64,000 nt of DNA, taken from assembly GCA_020353535.1 (NCBI GenBank), contig CP070696.1, forward strand, positions 2,174,992 to 2,238,991, in the 5' to 3' direction. Position numbers and translations under genes: made by a program. Below the pieces are notes generated by a model. That model was given only the letters and a program-made list of their open reading frames with translations, ran no database searches and had not been told where the DNA came from. The DNA is from Spirochaetaceae bacterium (GTDB lineage: Bacteria; Spirochaetota; Spirochaetia; SZUA-6; DRHE01). The stretch's first letter is position 1; each line of letters begins with the position of its first letter. This document shows, one piece after another, positions 6,323-16,694 of the stretch.

Positions 6323-8506
6323 ATGGCGAACTTAATTCTCATCTCCAACAGGCTGTCCGTGTCCGTAGAAAAAAAGAAGGGTGGGTTCGAGTTCAAAGCC
6401 AGCATGGGCGGGCTGGCTACGGGCTTGAGCTCCCTCGAGCACTCGGACAGGCTTCTGTGGATCGGCTGGCCGGGCCTGCCCGCCGACGATCTGAGCGAAG
6501 CGGACAGCCGGAAGATCGCCTCGACTTTGAAAAAGCACCATAACAGCATCCCGGTGGAGTTGAGCCGGGAAGACCTGCGAACCTTCTACTACGGCTTTTG
6601 CAACAACGTGATCTGGCCCCTGTTTCACTATTTCCCCAGCTACGCGACCTACGACAACTCCTTCTGGGAATCGTACAGGGGGGTAAACTCGATATTTTTA
6701 CAGAAGGTGCTGGAAGCGGTGAAAGCGGATGACACTATCTGGATCCACGACTACCAGCTGATGCTTCTTCCCAGACTGATCCGGGAGAAAGTTCCGGAGG
6801 CTCGAATCGGATACTTTCTGCACATCCCCTTTCCCTCCTTCGAGATCTTCCGCCTCCTGCCCTGGAGGAACGAGATCCTGACCGGACTGCTCGGCGCCGA
6901 TCTGATTGGATTTCACGCCTACGACTATGCCCGGCACTTCGTTTCCAGCGTTCGTCGCCTCCTGGGCGTGGAAAACAACATGGGCTATGTCCAGCATGAA
7001 CACAGGCTGAGCAGGGTCGATGTCTTCCCCATGGGCATCGACTATCAGAAATATTCCGCTGCACTTTCAAAACCGGACGTTCGGAGACAGATGGCAGAGG
7101 CCGCTCGGGAATTGAGGGGCTTCAAGGTGATCCTCTCGGTGGATCGTCTCGATTATACAAAGGGGATCCCGGAACGCCTTCGGGCCTTCGAGCTGCTGCT
7201 GGAACACAATCCGAAGTACCGGGAAAAGGTTGTATTGCTGCTCATCGCCGTGCCCTCGCGAACCAAGGTTCATCGTTACCGGGCGCTGAAAAAGGAGGTG
7301 GACGAGCTGATCAGCACGATCAACGGGAAATACGGCACCATAGGCTGGGTTCCCATCCACTACTTCTACCGTGGATTTCCCTTCGATCGCCTGAGTGCCT
7401 TCTACGGGGTGGCGGACGTGCTTCTGGTTACGCCCCTGCGGGACGGTATGAACCTGGTCGCCAAAGAGTTCGTGGCGGCCAAAAAGCTGTCGGGCGGGGT
7501 ATTGATCCTGAGCGAAACCGCCGGATCGGCACGGGAGATGGGAGAGGCTTTGCTTATCAATCCCAACAACAGCGAGGAGATTGCCGCTGCTCTGTGCACG
7601 GCTCTGGAGATGGAAAGGAGCGAACAAATCGAGCGCAACACCGTTATGAACGAGCGGCTGAGTCGCTACGACATTGGCACCTGGACAAAGGATTTCCTCA
7701 ACAAGCTCTCCCAGGTGCGGGAGGTTCAGGATAGCTACCTTGTGAAAAAGCTGAGCGGTGCATTTAAAGATGAGCTGATGAAGGCGTACCGGAAGGCCGT
7801 CAGGCGGCTGATCATCCTGGACTATGACGGCACCTTGGTGTCGTTTCAGGATCGTCCCCGCAAGGCGGCCCCGGATGAGGAACTGGTCGATCTGCTGAAG
7901 GCTCTGTCCGAAGACCCGGGGAACGACGTGGTGGTGGCCAGCGGGCGCATGCGGGATGTCATGAACGAGTGGTTCGGGAATCTTCCATTGAGCTTGATCG
8001 CCTGCCACGGCGCCTGGCTCAAACACAAAGAACGGGAATGGCAGCTCAGCGAAGAATTGAGCAACCAATGGAAAGAGCAGCTGCGTCCCATCTTCCAGCT
8101 GTTCAAGGATCGAACCCCCGGTTCCACGGTTGAAGAAAAGGAATACGCCCTGGCCTGGCACTACCGCAATGCCGAGCCGGAGCTGGCGGCCATCCGGGCC
8201 AGCGAGTTCAAGGACATTCTGTTCAGTTTCACGGGTGATCTGAATCTGGATGTTTTAGAGGGAAAGAGCGTGTTGGAGATCAAGCCGGTGAACGTAAGTA
8301 AGGCCAGAGCGGTTTCCACATGGTTGTCTCGGGACAATTGGCAGTTTATCATGGCCGCCGGAGACGACAACAACGACGAGGTCATGTTCAGCCAACTTCC
8401 GGCTTCCGCCTATTCGATAAAAATCGGTCTGGATATCTCCGAAGCCCGTTACTACCTGGACTCGCCAAAACAGCTGCGGCAACTGCTGAATGAAGTCATT
8501 GTATGA
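6323..8506 (+). CDS. otsA-otsB: Bifunctional trehalose-6-phosphate synthase/phosphatase
   Basis: This 727-residue fusion starts MANLILISNRLSV, the normal OtsA start; the longer TTG-initiated frame adds 14 unsupported residues. The GT20 synthase domain covers about 1-470 and includes WIHDYQLMLLPRLIREK, FLHIPFPSFEIFRLLP, SVDRLDYTKGIPERL and LRDGMNLVAKEF. The HAD phosphatase domain starts near 490 with LDYDGTL (nucleophile Asp500, Asp502) and has the late acidic motif GDDNNDEVMF. Together they convert UDP- or GDP-glucose and glucose 6-phosphate into trehalose. The stop overlaps the next gene, so this is the first gene of the trehalose operon. Confidence 0.96.
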   Translation: MANLILISNRLSVSVEKKKGGFEFKASMGGLATGLSSLEHSDRLLWIGWPGLPADDLSEADSRKIASTLKKHHNSIPVELSREDLRTFYYGFCNNVIWPLFHYFPSYATYDNSFWESYRGVNSIFLQKVLEAVKADDTIWIHDYQLMLLPRLIREKVPEARIGYFLHIPFPSFEIFRLLPWRNEILTGLLGADLIGFHAYDYARHFVSSVRRLLGVENNMGYVQHEHRLSRVDVFPMGIDYQKYSAALSKPDVRRQMAEAARELRGFKVILSVDRLDYTKGIPERLRAFELLLEHNPKYREKVVLLLIAVPSRTKVHRYRALKKEVDELISTINGKYGTIGWVPIHYFYRGFPFDRLSAFYGVADVLLVTPLRDGMNLVAKEFVAAKKLSGGVLILSETAGSAREMGEALLINPNNSEEIAAALCTALEMERSEQIERNTVMNERLSRYDIGTWTKDFLNKLSQVREVQDSYLVKKLSGAFKDELMKAYRKAVRRLIILDYDGTLVSFQDRPRKAAPDEELVDLLKALSEDPGNDVVVASGRMRDVMNEWFGNLPLSLIACHGAWLKHKEREWQLSEELSNQWKEQLRPIFQLFKDRTPGSTVEEKEYALAWHYRNAEPELAAIRASEFKDILFSFTGDLNLDVLEGKSVLEIKPVNVSKARAVSTWLSRDNWQFIMAAGDDNNDEVMFSQLPASAYSIKIGLDISEARYYLDSPKQLRQLLNEVIV

Positions 8507-11500
8507 TGGAATTTCATATTTCCCGCTACGCTCGGGACCTGTACGATTTCGACGAGTCTCTGTTCTCCCTCAGCGGTAATGTAATCCTGACCAACTTTCA
8601 CGCATCACGGATCTTCGCCCAGAGGATGAACAGCCGCCGGGATCTGCTGCGCTATCCGGAAACAGCGGTCAGGGCCGGCCAGATCAACGCCATGGGGCTG
8701 ATCGATGAGATCCTCCACTTCGTGGTCCATCGCTTCCAGGAGGAGATGAGCCCCAAAGCGGTCGAGCGGGCTTTGCGCTTCGTAGAGAAGCGGATCGGCA
8801 AAGACGAGTTGGAACAAACCCTTCTGCGTTTTACCGATCACTTCCCCCCTGTCTCGGTGTATCGCAACCGCAGCGGGTCGGAAACCTGGCTGAAAGCAAA
8901 GACCGGGGGCATTCCCCACCGCCGCATGGCCATCGAGGAGCTGCTGTTTCTCTGGCTCGCCAATCAGAATCCCGCCTTTTCCCCCTACCTGGAGCTTTTC
9001 GACGATGAGGCTCTGGAAAAAACAACATTCTACCTTCCGGCCGTGGAAGCCCTGGGAGAGTTTTTCGAGGGGGAACCCTGCTTCGGTCCGGATCAGAAGG
9101 ATCTGATTACCATGCTCCGCAGTCCGGCCATGGCTCATCCCCACTCCCTCTCCGATCAGCTGGAGTACATCCGCAGGCGCTGGGGATACCTGATCGGCGA
9201 CTATCTGTACAGGCTGCTGGGCAGTCTGGATCTGATAGAGGAGGAGCAGCGGCTCAGGGGTCTAGGGGCCGGCCCGGCCCGGGTCGTTGATTTTGCCGGA
9301 CTGGAGGCTGATGCGGAGGCCTTCAGCACGGACCTGGATTGGATGCCCCGGGTGGTGATGATGGCCAAAAACACCTACGTATGGCTGGATCAGCTCTCCA
9401 AGCGCTATCAGCGGGAGGTGCGCCGGCTGGACCAGGTTCCCGATGAGGAGTTGGAGCGCCTGGCCCGCTGGGGATTCACAGCCCTATGGCTGATCGGACT
9501 GTGGGAGCGGAGCTCCGCCTCCAAGCGCATCAAACAGATGTGTGGAAATCCCGAAGCCGAGGCTTCAGCCTACAGCCTGGCGCGATACGACATAGCGGCG
9601 GAGCTGGGCGGTTGGGAGGCCTTCAATAACCTGAAAGGCAGAGCCTGGCAGAGGGGCATACGCATGGCCGGTGACATGGTTCCCAACCATATGGGTATCG
9701 ATTCCCTCTGGGTCATCGAGCATCCGGACTGGTTCATCTCCCTGCCCTACAGCCCCTTTCCCGCCTACAGCTTCGGCGGTACCGACCTGTCCGGGGATTC
9801 CAGGGCCGCCATTCTGCTGGAGGACCACTACTACAGCCGCAGTGATGCGGCGGTGGTGTTCAAGCACGTCGACAGGGGCAGCGGCGCGGAGCGCTACATC
9901 TACCACGGCAACGACGGCACCAGCATGCCCTGGAACGATACGGCTCAGTTGAACTTCCTCAATCCCGAGGTTCGGGAGGCAGTCATCCGTACGATCCTGC
10001 ACGTGGCCAGGTCCTTTCCCATCATCCGTTTCGACGCGGCCATGACCCTGACCAAGAAGCACTTCCAGCGGCTCTGGTTTCCCGAGCCCGGTTCAGGGGG
10101 GGACATCCCCTCCAGAGCCGATCAGGCTATGAGCCGCCTGGAATTCGACAAGGCCATGCCCGTAGAGTTCTGGCGGGAGGTCGTGGACAGGATCGCTTTA
10201 GAGGCGCCGGACACGTTGCTTCTGGCCGAGGCCTTCTGGATGCTGGAAGGTTATTTCGTGCGCACCCTGGGTATGCACCGGGTGTACAACAGCGCCTTCA
10301 TGAACATGCTTAAAAACGAGATGAACGGCGAGTATCGCCAGGTGATCAAGAACACCCTGGAGTTCAATCCGGAAGTCCTCAAACGTTTCGTCAACTTCAT
10401 GAACAATCCCGACGAGGAAACCGCCGTGGCTCAGTTCGGAAAGGGGGACAAGTACATAGGCGTCTGCCTGCTGATGGCCACGCTGCCAGGCCTGCCCATG
10501 TTCGGACACGGGCAGGTGGAGGGATTGACCGAGAAGTACGGCATGGAGTACAGAAGGGCCTACTGGAATGAAGCGGACGATCCGGACCTTGTTCAGCGAC
10601 ACGAACGGGAAGTCTTTCCCCTCCTGCACAAACGGGCGCTTTTCGCCGGAGTCCAGCACTTCCTGCTCTACGATTTCCATTCCGGTTCAGGAGTGAACCA
10701 GGACGTGTTCGCTTATTCGAATCGAAGCGACGGTGCGCGGCCGGAGCGAGCCCTGGTAGTCTATCACAACCGCTATGCTGAAACCGCTGGCTGGATTCAT
10801 CTCTCCTGTCCTGTCTCCGGTCAGGGGGATGATGGCAGAAAACTGCTGCAGCGCTCTCTCGGTGAGGGTCTCGGCTTATCCAATGACGGGGAGGCATACT
10901 GTATCTTCCGGGATCACCTCAGCGGACTGGAGTATCTGCGTCCCTCCAGCGAGCTGCACCGACGGGGTCTGTACGTACAGCTTCAGGCCTACAATGCTCA
11001 GGTATTCCTCGACTTCAGGGAGGTGCAGGACCGTCCCGATCGGCCCTACGCCGCCTTAGCGGACTATCTGAACGGACGGGGTGTACCGAATATCGAAGCC
11101 GCCCTGCAGGAGATCCTGCTCAAGCCCGTTCACCAGCCCCTTCAGGCACTGATCAACTCCGAGACTATTCGGCGCCTGCTGGACGCCCGGAGAAGCAGCC
11201 CCAAACAGCCGCGCCAGACCATCGCCGATATAGCGGCGGCCATCGACAACGTCAGCCGCAGCGCCACGAATTTCTCACACGCTTCCGGAGATGCCGAAGC
11301 CCTGGCTGCAGAGATGAAGAATAAACTCCTGGCCTGCCTGGATCTCCCCATCCTCGATACCCTGCTGCCCATCGGGGAAGCTGTCGGGAGTATTGGGGGA
11401 AAACTGCGCACGCTTCTGGAGGGCGACGAAGAAACACGAGGGCAAACGCGATGGACCCTGGGTGACGAGCGCTTCGTCTGGGCGACCCTGCTGGGATGGT

Positions 11501-12072
11501 TATTCGTTCATGCCCTGGGAGGCATCGCAGGGTGTGAGCAGAAGGCGCTGCAGAGCCGCAGCTGGATCGACGAATGGCTGCTGGGCAAGCTGTTGCTTTC
11601 GGTTTTCGAGGAGCTGGGCATGAACGAGGAGGAGGGTCGGCACTCCCTGAACCTGATCAAGGTCCTCACCAGCCACCAACTCTGGTTCGAGGCCTCGAGC
11701 CCCGAGCAGGGCGAGGGACAACGGGTTGTGACCAGGCGGGCGGGCATGCATAATCGGCCGGCGTCCAAAGGGAGGGTACCTGTGTCGGCGGTCCGGGTGC
11801 TCCGCACTCTGCTGTCCGACACGGAGGTCCAGGAATATTTGCGCATTAACCGTTATCAGGACATCCTCTGGTTTCACGGCGAATCCATGGACCGGCTGTT
11901 GGCGGGATTGTTTCTGGTAGCCGTGGTCGACGCCCTGAGCACAGGAGCCGACGATCCCGAAGGGTGTGTACGGCAGATCAGCGCCCGTAATGCAATCCTT
12001 GAGGAGATCAGCAAGGCCAAGGAGAACTCCGATTATAGGGTGGAAAATCTCCTTGCTGTACTGCGGGATTGA
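8503..12072 (+). CDS. Large GH13-family protein of unknown specificity
   Basis: This 1189-residue protein has an alpha-amylase barrel at about 330-700: region I DMVPNHMG (Asp391, His396), region II IIRFDAA with predicted nucleophile Asp511, region III LLLAEAFW with acid/base Glu576, and region IV FMNNPDEE with Asp637. Region IV usually reads NHD, so the His beside the third acid is replaced. About 330 residues of mostly helical sequence precede the barrel and about 450 follow it. Its operon neighbours make maltose, trehalose and glucose 1-phosphate, so an alpha-glucan hydrolase or transferase is likely. The ATG overlaps the otsAB stop; a second ATG three bases later is equally possible. No signal peptide is visible. 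Confidence 0.85.
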   Translation: MMEFHISRYARDLYDFDESLFSLSGNVILTNFHASRIFAQRMNSRRDLLRYPETAVRAGQINAMGLIDEILHFVVHRFQEEMSPKAVERALRFVEKRIGKDELEQTLLRFTDHFPPVSVYRNRSGSETWLKAKTGGIPHRRMAIEELLFLWLANQNPAFSPYLELFDDEALEKTTFYLPAVEALGEFFEGEPCFGPDQKDLITMLRSPAMAHPHSLSDQLEYIRRRWGYLIGDYLYRLLGSLDLIEEEQRLRGLGAGPARVVDFAGLEADAEAFSTDLDWMPRVVMMAKNTYVWLDQLSKRYQREVRRLDQVPDEELERLARWGFTALWLIGLWERSSASKRIKQMCGNPEAEASAYSLARYDIAAELGGWEAFNNLKGRAWQRGIRMAGDMVPNHMGIDSLWVIEHPDWFISLPYSPFPAYSFGGTDLSGDSRAAILLEDHYYSRSDAAVVFKHVDRGSGAERYIYHGNDGTSMPWNDTAQLNFLNPEVREAVIRTILHVARSFPIIRFDAAMTLTKKHFQRLWFPEPGSGGDIPSRADQAMSRLEFDKAMPVEFWREVVDRIALEAPDTLLLAEAFWMLEGYFVRTLGMHRVYNSAFMNMLKNEMNGEYRQVIKNTLEFNPEVLKRFVNFMNNPDEETAVAQFGKGDKYIGVCLLMATLPGLPMFGHGQVEGLTEKYGMEYRRAYWNEADDPDLVQRHEREVFPLLHKRALFAGVQHFLLYDFHSGSGVNQDVFAYSNRSDGARPERALVVYHNRYAETAGWIHLSCPVSGQGDDGRKLLQRSLGEGLGLSNDGEAYCIFRDHLSGLEYLRPSSELHRRGLYVQLQAYNAQVFLDFREVQDRPDRPYAALADYLNGRGVPNIEAALQEILLKPVHQPLQALINSETIRRLLDARRSSPKQPRQTIADIAAAIDNVSRSATNFSHASGDAEALAAEMKNKLLACLDLPILDTLLPIGEAVGSIGGKLRTLLEGDEETRGQTRWTLGDERFVWATLLGWLFVHALGGIAGCEQKALQSRSWIDEWLLGKLLLSVFEELGMNEEEGRHSLNLIKVLTSHQLWFEASSPEQGEGQRVVTRRAGMHNRPASKGRVPVSAVRVLRTLLSDTEVQEYLRINRYQDILWFHGESMDRLLAGLFLVAVVDALSTGADDPEGCVRQISARNAILEEISKAKENSDYRVENLLAVLRD

Positions 12073-12075
12073 GGG

Positions 12076-15000
12076 ATGTGGTACAAAGAAGCGGTCATCT
12101 ACGAGCTTCACGTCAAGAGCTACTACGACAGCAATGCCGACGGCATCGGTGATCTGCGGGGATTGACCGAAAAGCTTGATTATCTGGCCGATTTGGGCAT
12201 CACCGCTATATGGCTCCTGCCCTTCTACCCCTCGCCCCTGCGGGATGACGGATACGATATCGCCGACTACTACCGGGTTCACTCACACTACGGCACCCTG
12301 CAGGATTTTCGCCGTTTCCTGAAGGAAGCCCACAAACGGGACATCCGGATCATCACCGAGCTGGTCATCAACCACACTTCGGATCAGCACGATTGGTTTC
12401 AACGGGCTCGACGGGCTCCGGCCGGCTCGTCCGCCCGGGATTTCTACGTGTGGAGCGACACGTGGGATCGCTACACCGAAGCCCGCATCATTTTCAAAGA
12501 CACAGAAAGCTCCAACTGGAGCTGGGACCCGGTCGCCGGCGCCTACTACTGGCATCGCTTCTACACCCATCAGCCCGACCTGAATTTCGACAATCCCCAG
12601 GTACGCAAGGAGATCCTCCGCGTGCTCGACTTTTGGTTTGAGATGGGCGTAGACGGCATGCGCCTGGATGCCATTCCCTATCTCTATGAACGGGAGGGTA
12701 CAAACTGCGAGAATCTTCCCGAAACCCACGCCTTTCTCAAGAGCCTGCGGGAGCACACGGATCGGAAGTTCCCCGGCCGGATGTTTCTGGCCGAAGCGAA
12801 CCAGTGGCCGGAGGACGCGGTAGCTTATTTCGGAGAGGGGGATGAGTGCCACCTCTGCTACCACTTTCCCGTAATGCCGCGGCTGTACATGGCCCTCACC
12901 ATCGAAGACCGATTCCCCATCGTGGACATCATGGAGCAGACACCGGGAATCCCGGAGAACTGCCAGTGGGCCATGTTCCTGCGAAATCACGATGAGCTGA
13001 CCCTGGAGATGGTCACCGATGAGGAGCGGGATCAGATGTATCGGGTCTACGCCCAGGATCCCAGAGCTCGACTCAACCTGGGCATTCGTCGGCGTCTGGC
13101 TCCCCTGCTCGGTAATGACCGGCGCAAGATCGAGCTGATGAACATCCTGCTTTTTTCCCTGCCGGGCACGCCGACCCTGTACTACGGGGATGAGATCGGC
13201 ATGGGGGATAACTACTATCTCGGCGACAGGGACGGCGTGCGCACGCCGATGCAGTGGAGCGCGGACCGCAATGCCGGGTTCTCCCGAGCCGGGCCGCATC
13301 AGCTCTACCTGCCGGTGATCATCGATCCGGAGTATCACTTCGAAGCGGTGAACGTGGAAACCCAATCGAAGAATACCTCCAGCCTGTTGTGGTGGATGAA
13401 ACGGCTGATCTCCATCCGCAAGAACACCCAGCCCTTGGCTAGAGGGGATCTGCAGTTCCTCTTTCCCGAAAATCCCAGGGCTTTAGCCTTCACCCGCAAC
13501 TGGCAAGAGCAGACCCTGTTGGTCGTCGCCAATCTGTCCCGCTTCCACCAGGTGGTGGAGCTGGACCTCTCCCGCTTCTCCTCCTTTACCCCCAGAGAGG
13601 TGTTCAGCCAGAACCGCTTTCCCGATATCGCCGAAGAGCTCTATCGGCTGAACCTGGGCCCCTACGGTTTTCTCTGGTTGAGTTTGACCCGCGAGAGGGA
13701 AGCGCTGCAGTTGCGGGCTGCCGCAGAACCGGTCGAGCTGGCCGTAGAGGGCTCCTGGACCCGTGTTCTTCGCGGTGAAACCAGGAAGAGATTCGAAAAC
13801 GAGGTTCTCCCCGCCTTTCTGACCAGCCGCTGCTGGTACGCCGACGGAGAGCGAAATTTGCGAAGGGTGCGGATCGCGGACGAACTTCATCTTCCTACCA
13901 AGCACGATGGTTCGGTTCTGCTCGTTCTGGAGGCGGAGTACAGCGACGATCCGGTCCAGCGATACCTCCTTCCCCTGGCCTTCGCCGCTCAAGAGCAGGC
14001 CTTCGATGTTATGGAACACTTCAAGGCGGAGGTCATCGCCCGCCTGACCGTAGACGGTTCCTGGGGCCTGCTGTACGATGGTGGATACAGCGAAGAGGTA
14101 CATCGGTTTATTCACGGCCTGCTGCGGGGGCGGAAAAAGATCAAAGGACAGGTGGGTGAGCTCTCCAGCCGGCTGGCGAAAAGGAAACGGGATACGAAAT
14201 TCGATGCTCGGGTGATTCCATCCTCCCGGGTGCTCGGGGATTCCGGCGAACCCTCCGACAGGGGCGGCCAATGCAACACCTCTATCGTTTTCGACAACCA
14301 ACTGTATCTGAAGCTGTACCGCAGATTCGAAGACGGCTCCAATCCTGACAGCGAGATGGTGCGCTTCTTGAGTGATGAAGCCCGCTTCCCGGGTGTCCCC
14401 CGCTACCTGGCAAGTCTGGAGTATCATCGTACCGGTTCCGATGTACTGGTATTGGGGATGCTCCAGGAATACGTCTCCCACCAGGGAGATGCCTGGACCC
14501 TCATCCAGGGTGCTCTGAGCCGTTACTACGAGGAGGTTCTCATGGGGGATGGGGGAGTCTCGGTCGAGGCTCTGGAATCCGGCTCGCCCGTGGATGCCGA
14601 TCACGGACAGATCGATCCTGCGGTCCAGGAGCTGATCGGCGGTCTGTACATCCAGTTCGCCGAACAGCTGGGGCGGCGCACCGCGGAGATGCACCGTGCT
14701 CTGGCAGCGAATAAATCAGACCCCTTGTTCTCCCCCGAGTCGTTCTCCAAGCTATATCAGCGCTCCCTCTATCAATCCCTACGCAGCCGTATCCTGCGTA
14801 GTTTCCAGGTATTGGAACTCGCAATGTCCGTGACAGAGAATCAAGGTCTCGAAGCCCGCAGCAGGGCCGAAATCGAAGACCTGCTCTCCAAGCGAGAGGA
14901 GATTCTGAGGGCTCCAAAGCAGATCGTGGAAACCAGGATCTCCGGCATGAAAACCAGGATTCACGGGGATTTCAATCTCCGCCAGCTCCTTTTTACCGGG

Positions 15001-15420
15001 CGGGAGTTTATGATTATCGATTTCGAAGGAGAACCCGGTCTCCCGCCCGGTGCCAGACGCCTGAAGTACTCTCCCCTCCGGGATGTGGCGGATATGATTC
15101 GTTCATTGCACTACGCGGCCTACGGGGCTCTGTACCAGCACTCGATGGTACATCCCGAAGACCTGCCGAGCCTGGAACCCTACGCCTCACTCTGGTACCG
15201 TTCCATCAGCCGCCTGTTCCTCTCCTCCTACCGCGATGCCATGAGCGGTCATACGATCCTGCCTGAAAGCGAAGCCGAACAGAGAATCCTCCTGCGCGCC
15301 TTTCTACTGGACAAAGGGGTATCCGCTGTCGCCTACGAGCTCAAGAACCGACCGGAGTGGCTTACCATCCCGATTCGGGGCGTACAGTCGATCCTGCCTG
15401 AAAGTACACAGGGTAGTTGA
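12076..15420 (+). CDS. treS-mak: Trehalose synthase/maltokinase fusion
   Basis: This 1114-residue protein begins [20 protein letters not shown], typical of TreS. The GH13 barrel spans about 1-550, with GMRLDA (nucleophile Asp198), LAEANQWP (Glu240) and [11 protein letters not shown] (Asp306). A maltokinase domain follows from about 600, with [10 protein letters not shown] (Asp965) and IDFEGEPG as phosphotransfer motifs. TreS interconverts maltose and trehalose, and the kinase traps maltose as maltose 1-phosphate, normally the GlgE substrate. No GlgE is visible nearby unless the preceding GH13 protein fills that role. It starts three bases after the previous stop. Confidence 0.95.
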   Translation: MWYKEAVIYELHVKSYYDSNADGIGDLRGLTEKLDYLADLGITAIWLLPFYPSPLRDDGYDIADYYRVHSHYGTLQDFRRFLKEAHKRDIRIITELVINHTSDQHDWFQRARRAPAGSSARDFYVWSDTWDRYTEARIIFKDTESSNWSWDPVAGAYYWHRFYTHQPDLNFDNPQVRKEILRVLDFWFEMGVDGMRLDAIPYLYEREGTNCENLPETHAFLKSLREHTDRKFPGRMFLAEANQWPEDAVAYFGEGDECHLCYHFPVMPRLYMALTIEDRFPIVDIMEQTPGIPENCQWAMFLRNHDELTLEMVTDEERDQMYRVYAQDPRARLNLGIRRRLAPLLGNDRRKIELMNILLFSLPGTPTLYYGDEIGMGDNYYLGDRDGVRTPMQWSADRNAGFSRAGPHQLYLPVIIDPEYHFEAVNVETQSKNTSSLLWWMKRLISIRKNTQPLARGDLQFLFPENPRALAFTRNWQEQTLLVVANLSRFHQVVELDLSRFSSFTPREVFSQNRFPDIAEELYRLNLGPYGFLWLSLTREREALQLRAAAEPVELAVEGSWTRVLRGETRKRFENEVLPAFLTSRCWYADGERNLRRVRIADELHLPTKHDGSVLLVLEAEYSDDPVQRYLLPLAFAAQEQAFDVMEHFKAEVIARLTVDGSWGLLYDGGYSEEVHRFIHGLLRGRKKIKGQVGELSSRLAKRKRDTKFDARVIPSSRVLGDSGEPSDRGGQCNTSIVFDNQLYLKLYRRFEDGSNPDSEMVRFLSDEARFPGVPRYLASLEYHRTGSDVLVLGMLQEYVSHQGDAWTLIQGALSRYYEEVLMGDGGVSVEALESGSPVDADHGQIDPAVQELIGGLYIQFAEQLGRRTAEMHRALAANKSDPLFSPESFSKLYQRSLYQSLRSRILRSFQVLELAMSVTENQGLEARSRAEIEDLLSKREEILRAPKQIVETRISGMKTRIHGDFNLRQLLFTGREFMIIDFEGEPGLPPGARRLKYSPLRDVADMIRSLHYAAYGALYQHSMVHPEDLPSLEPYASLWYRSISRLFLSSYRDAMSGHTILPESEAEQRILLRAFLLDKGVSAVAYELKNRPEWLTIPIRGVQSILPESTQGS

Positions 15421-15476
15421 ATCCCACCGATAAAAACCGATAGGGTAAGTACAAGCACACCCCGCGGCTCGAGCTC

Positions 15477-16694
15477 ATGTTGCAAGAGATAGGCACGATC
15501 CAGCAATTCTACCGCCTCATGAAGGAGACGGGAGAGGTGCGGCGCAGGCTGGTCGCCCGGATCATGGAAGGGAGGAGCGCCGTTCCTCCGGATAGTGAAC
15601 GGCTCGGCTCCTATCTCCAAGCTCTGAAGCGCATTCCCCGCCGGCACGGCCGTTACCAGCTTTCCACCGGACTGTCCGGCAGCCAGCGCTCTTTGTATCT
15701 GGAACTGGACTACGAAATCGACGAGTTGGAGAAAGACCTGGTCTTTTTCCAATATGGCGAGCAGGCACTGCTCGACCATCTGGCCGGGCTCCATACCGGA
15801 TTTCAGGAGGAGCTGTCTGGCGCCGCCCAATTCTGCCGCGACATGAGCCTCCCCCTGAACTGCCTGGTAAGCGACCGTGACGGGACGGTGAACAACTACT
15901 GCGGCCGCTATCTGTCCTCGATCCAGTCCGCCTATAACGCCGTTTTCCTCTCCCGCTTCGCCGAAAAGGCTGTGCGCCGAGCGGTGCTGCTCACCTCCGC
16001 TCCGCTTTCAAACGGCGGCCTGGAGGAGCTGACGGTCAGCCCGCCCGGTAACTTCATCCTGGCCGGATCCAAAGGCCGGGAATACCTGGACCAAAGAGGG
16101 AGGCGAGGAGCCCTGGCCATCGAGGCGGGCAAGCAGGAACAGTTGCAGCGGCTGAATCGCAGGCTCGCGGATCTGCTTCAGGATCCCCGCTACCGGCTGT
16201 TCGACCTGATCGGTTCGGGCCTGCAGTTCAAGTTCGGACAAACCACGGTAGCCAGACAGGACATCTACGGCTCGATTCCCAAAGCAGAGTCCGAGGCTTT
16301 CGCCGGGGTGATCCAGAGACTCATCCGGGAGATCGATCCCGATCGCCTCTATTTCCGCACGGAAGATACGGGAAAAGACATAGAGATCATCCTAACCGTG
16401 GAAGGGGAATCGGGGCTCAAGGACTTCGACAAGGGGGACGGAGTCTTGTTCCTGGATTCCGAGCTCGGGCTGGACTTGAGCCGGGGAGGGAATCTGGTAT
16501 GTGGCGATACCGCTTCGGACCTCCCCATGGTCTCGGCCGCGGCAAAACAATCGGCAAACCTCTGGACGATCTTCGTAAGCCGGGACGAGTCGCTGCAGGC
16601 GAGGCTACGTCGGATTTGCGAACGGGCCCACTTCGTGAGCGAGCCGGACGTTCTGGTCTGTCTGTTGAATCGAATGGGAAGGGAGATGGGATGA
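15477..16694 (+). CDS. HAD-superfamily phosphatase, trehalose-6-phosphate-phosphatase-like
   Basis: This 405-residue protein has an N-terminal region of about 125 residues of unknown function, then HAD motif I VSDRDGTVNN (near 130), an S/T motif VLLTSAP, and the late acidic motif CGDTASDLPMVS (near 340). The large cap between motifs resembles type IIB HAD enzymes such as T6P phosphatase. The stop overlaps the next start as ATGA, so it is translationally coupled to the GH65 gene. A second T6P phosphatase beside OtsAB, or a regulator derived from one, is plausible. The 56-base gap before it is the widest within this operon. Confidence 0.75.
   Translation: MLQEIGTIQQFYRLMKETGEVRRRLVARIMEGRSAVPPDSERLGSYLQALKRIPRRHGRYQLSTGLSGSQRSLYLELDYEIDELEKDLVFFQYGEQALLDHLAGLHTGFQEELSGAAQFCRDMSLPLNCLVSDRDGTVNNYCGRYLSSIQSAYNAVFLSRFAEKAVRRAVLLTSAPLSNGGLEELTVSPPGNFILAGSKGREYLDQRGRRGALAIEAGKQEQLQRLNRRLADLLQDPRYRLFDLIGSGLQFKFGQTTVARQDIYGSIPKAESEAFAGVIQRLIREIDPDRLYFRTEDTGKDIEIILTVEGESGLKDFDKGDGVLFLDSELGLDLSRGGNLVCGDTASDLPMVSAAAKQSANLWTIFVSRDESLQARLRRICERAHFVSEPDVLVCLLNRMGREMG

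Noticed and set aside
7067..8161. Minus-strand frame of 364 codons
   Set aside because: It lies wholly opposite the OtsAB fusion, whose motifs are unambiguous; there is no ribosome site or family similarity.
16499..16690. Upstream extension of the beta-PGM/GH65 fusion
   Set aside because: These 64 codons lie inside the HAD phosphatase gene in another frame; the ATG at 16691 overlaps the phosphatase stop and starts the HAD domain correctly.
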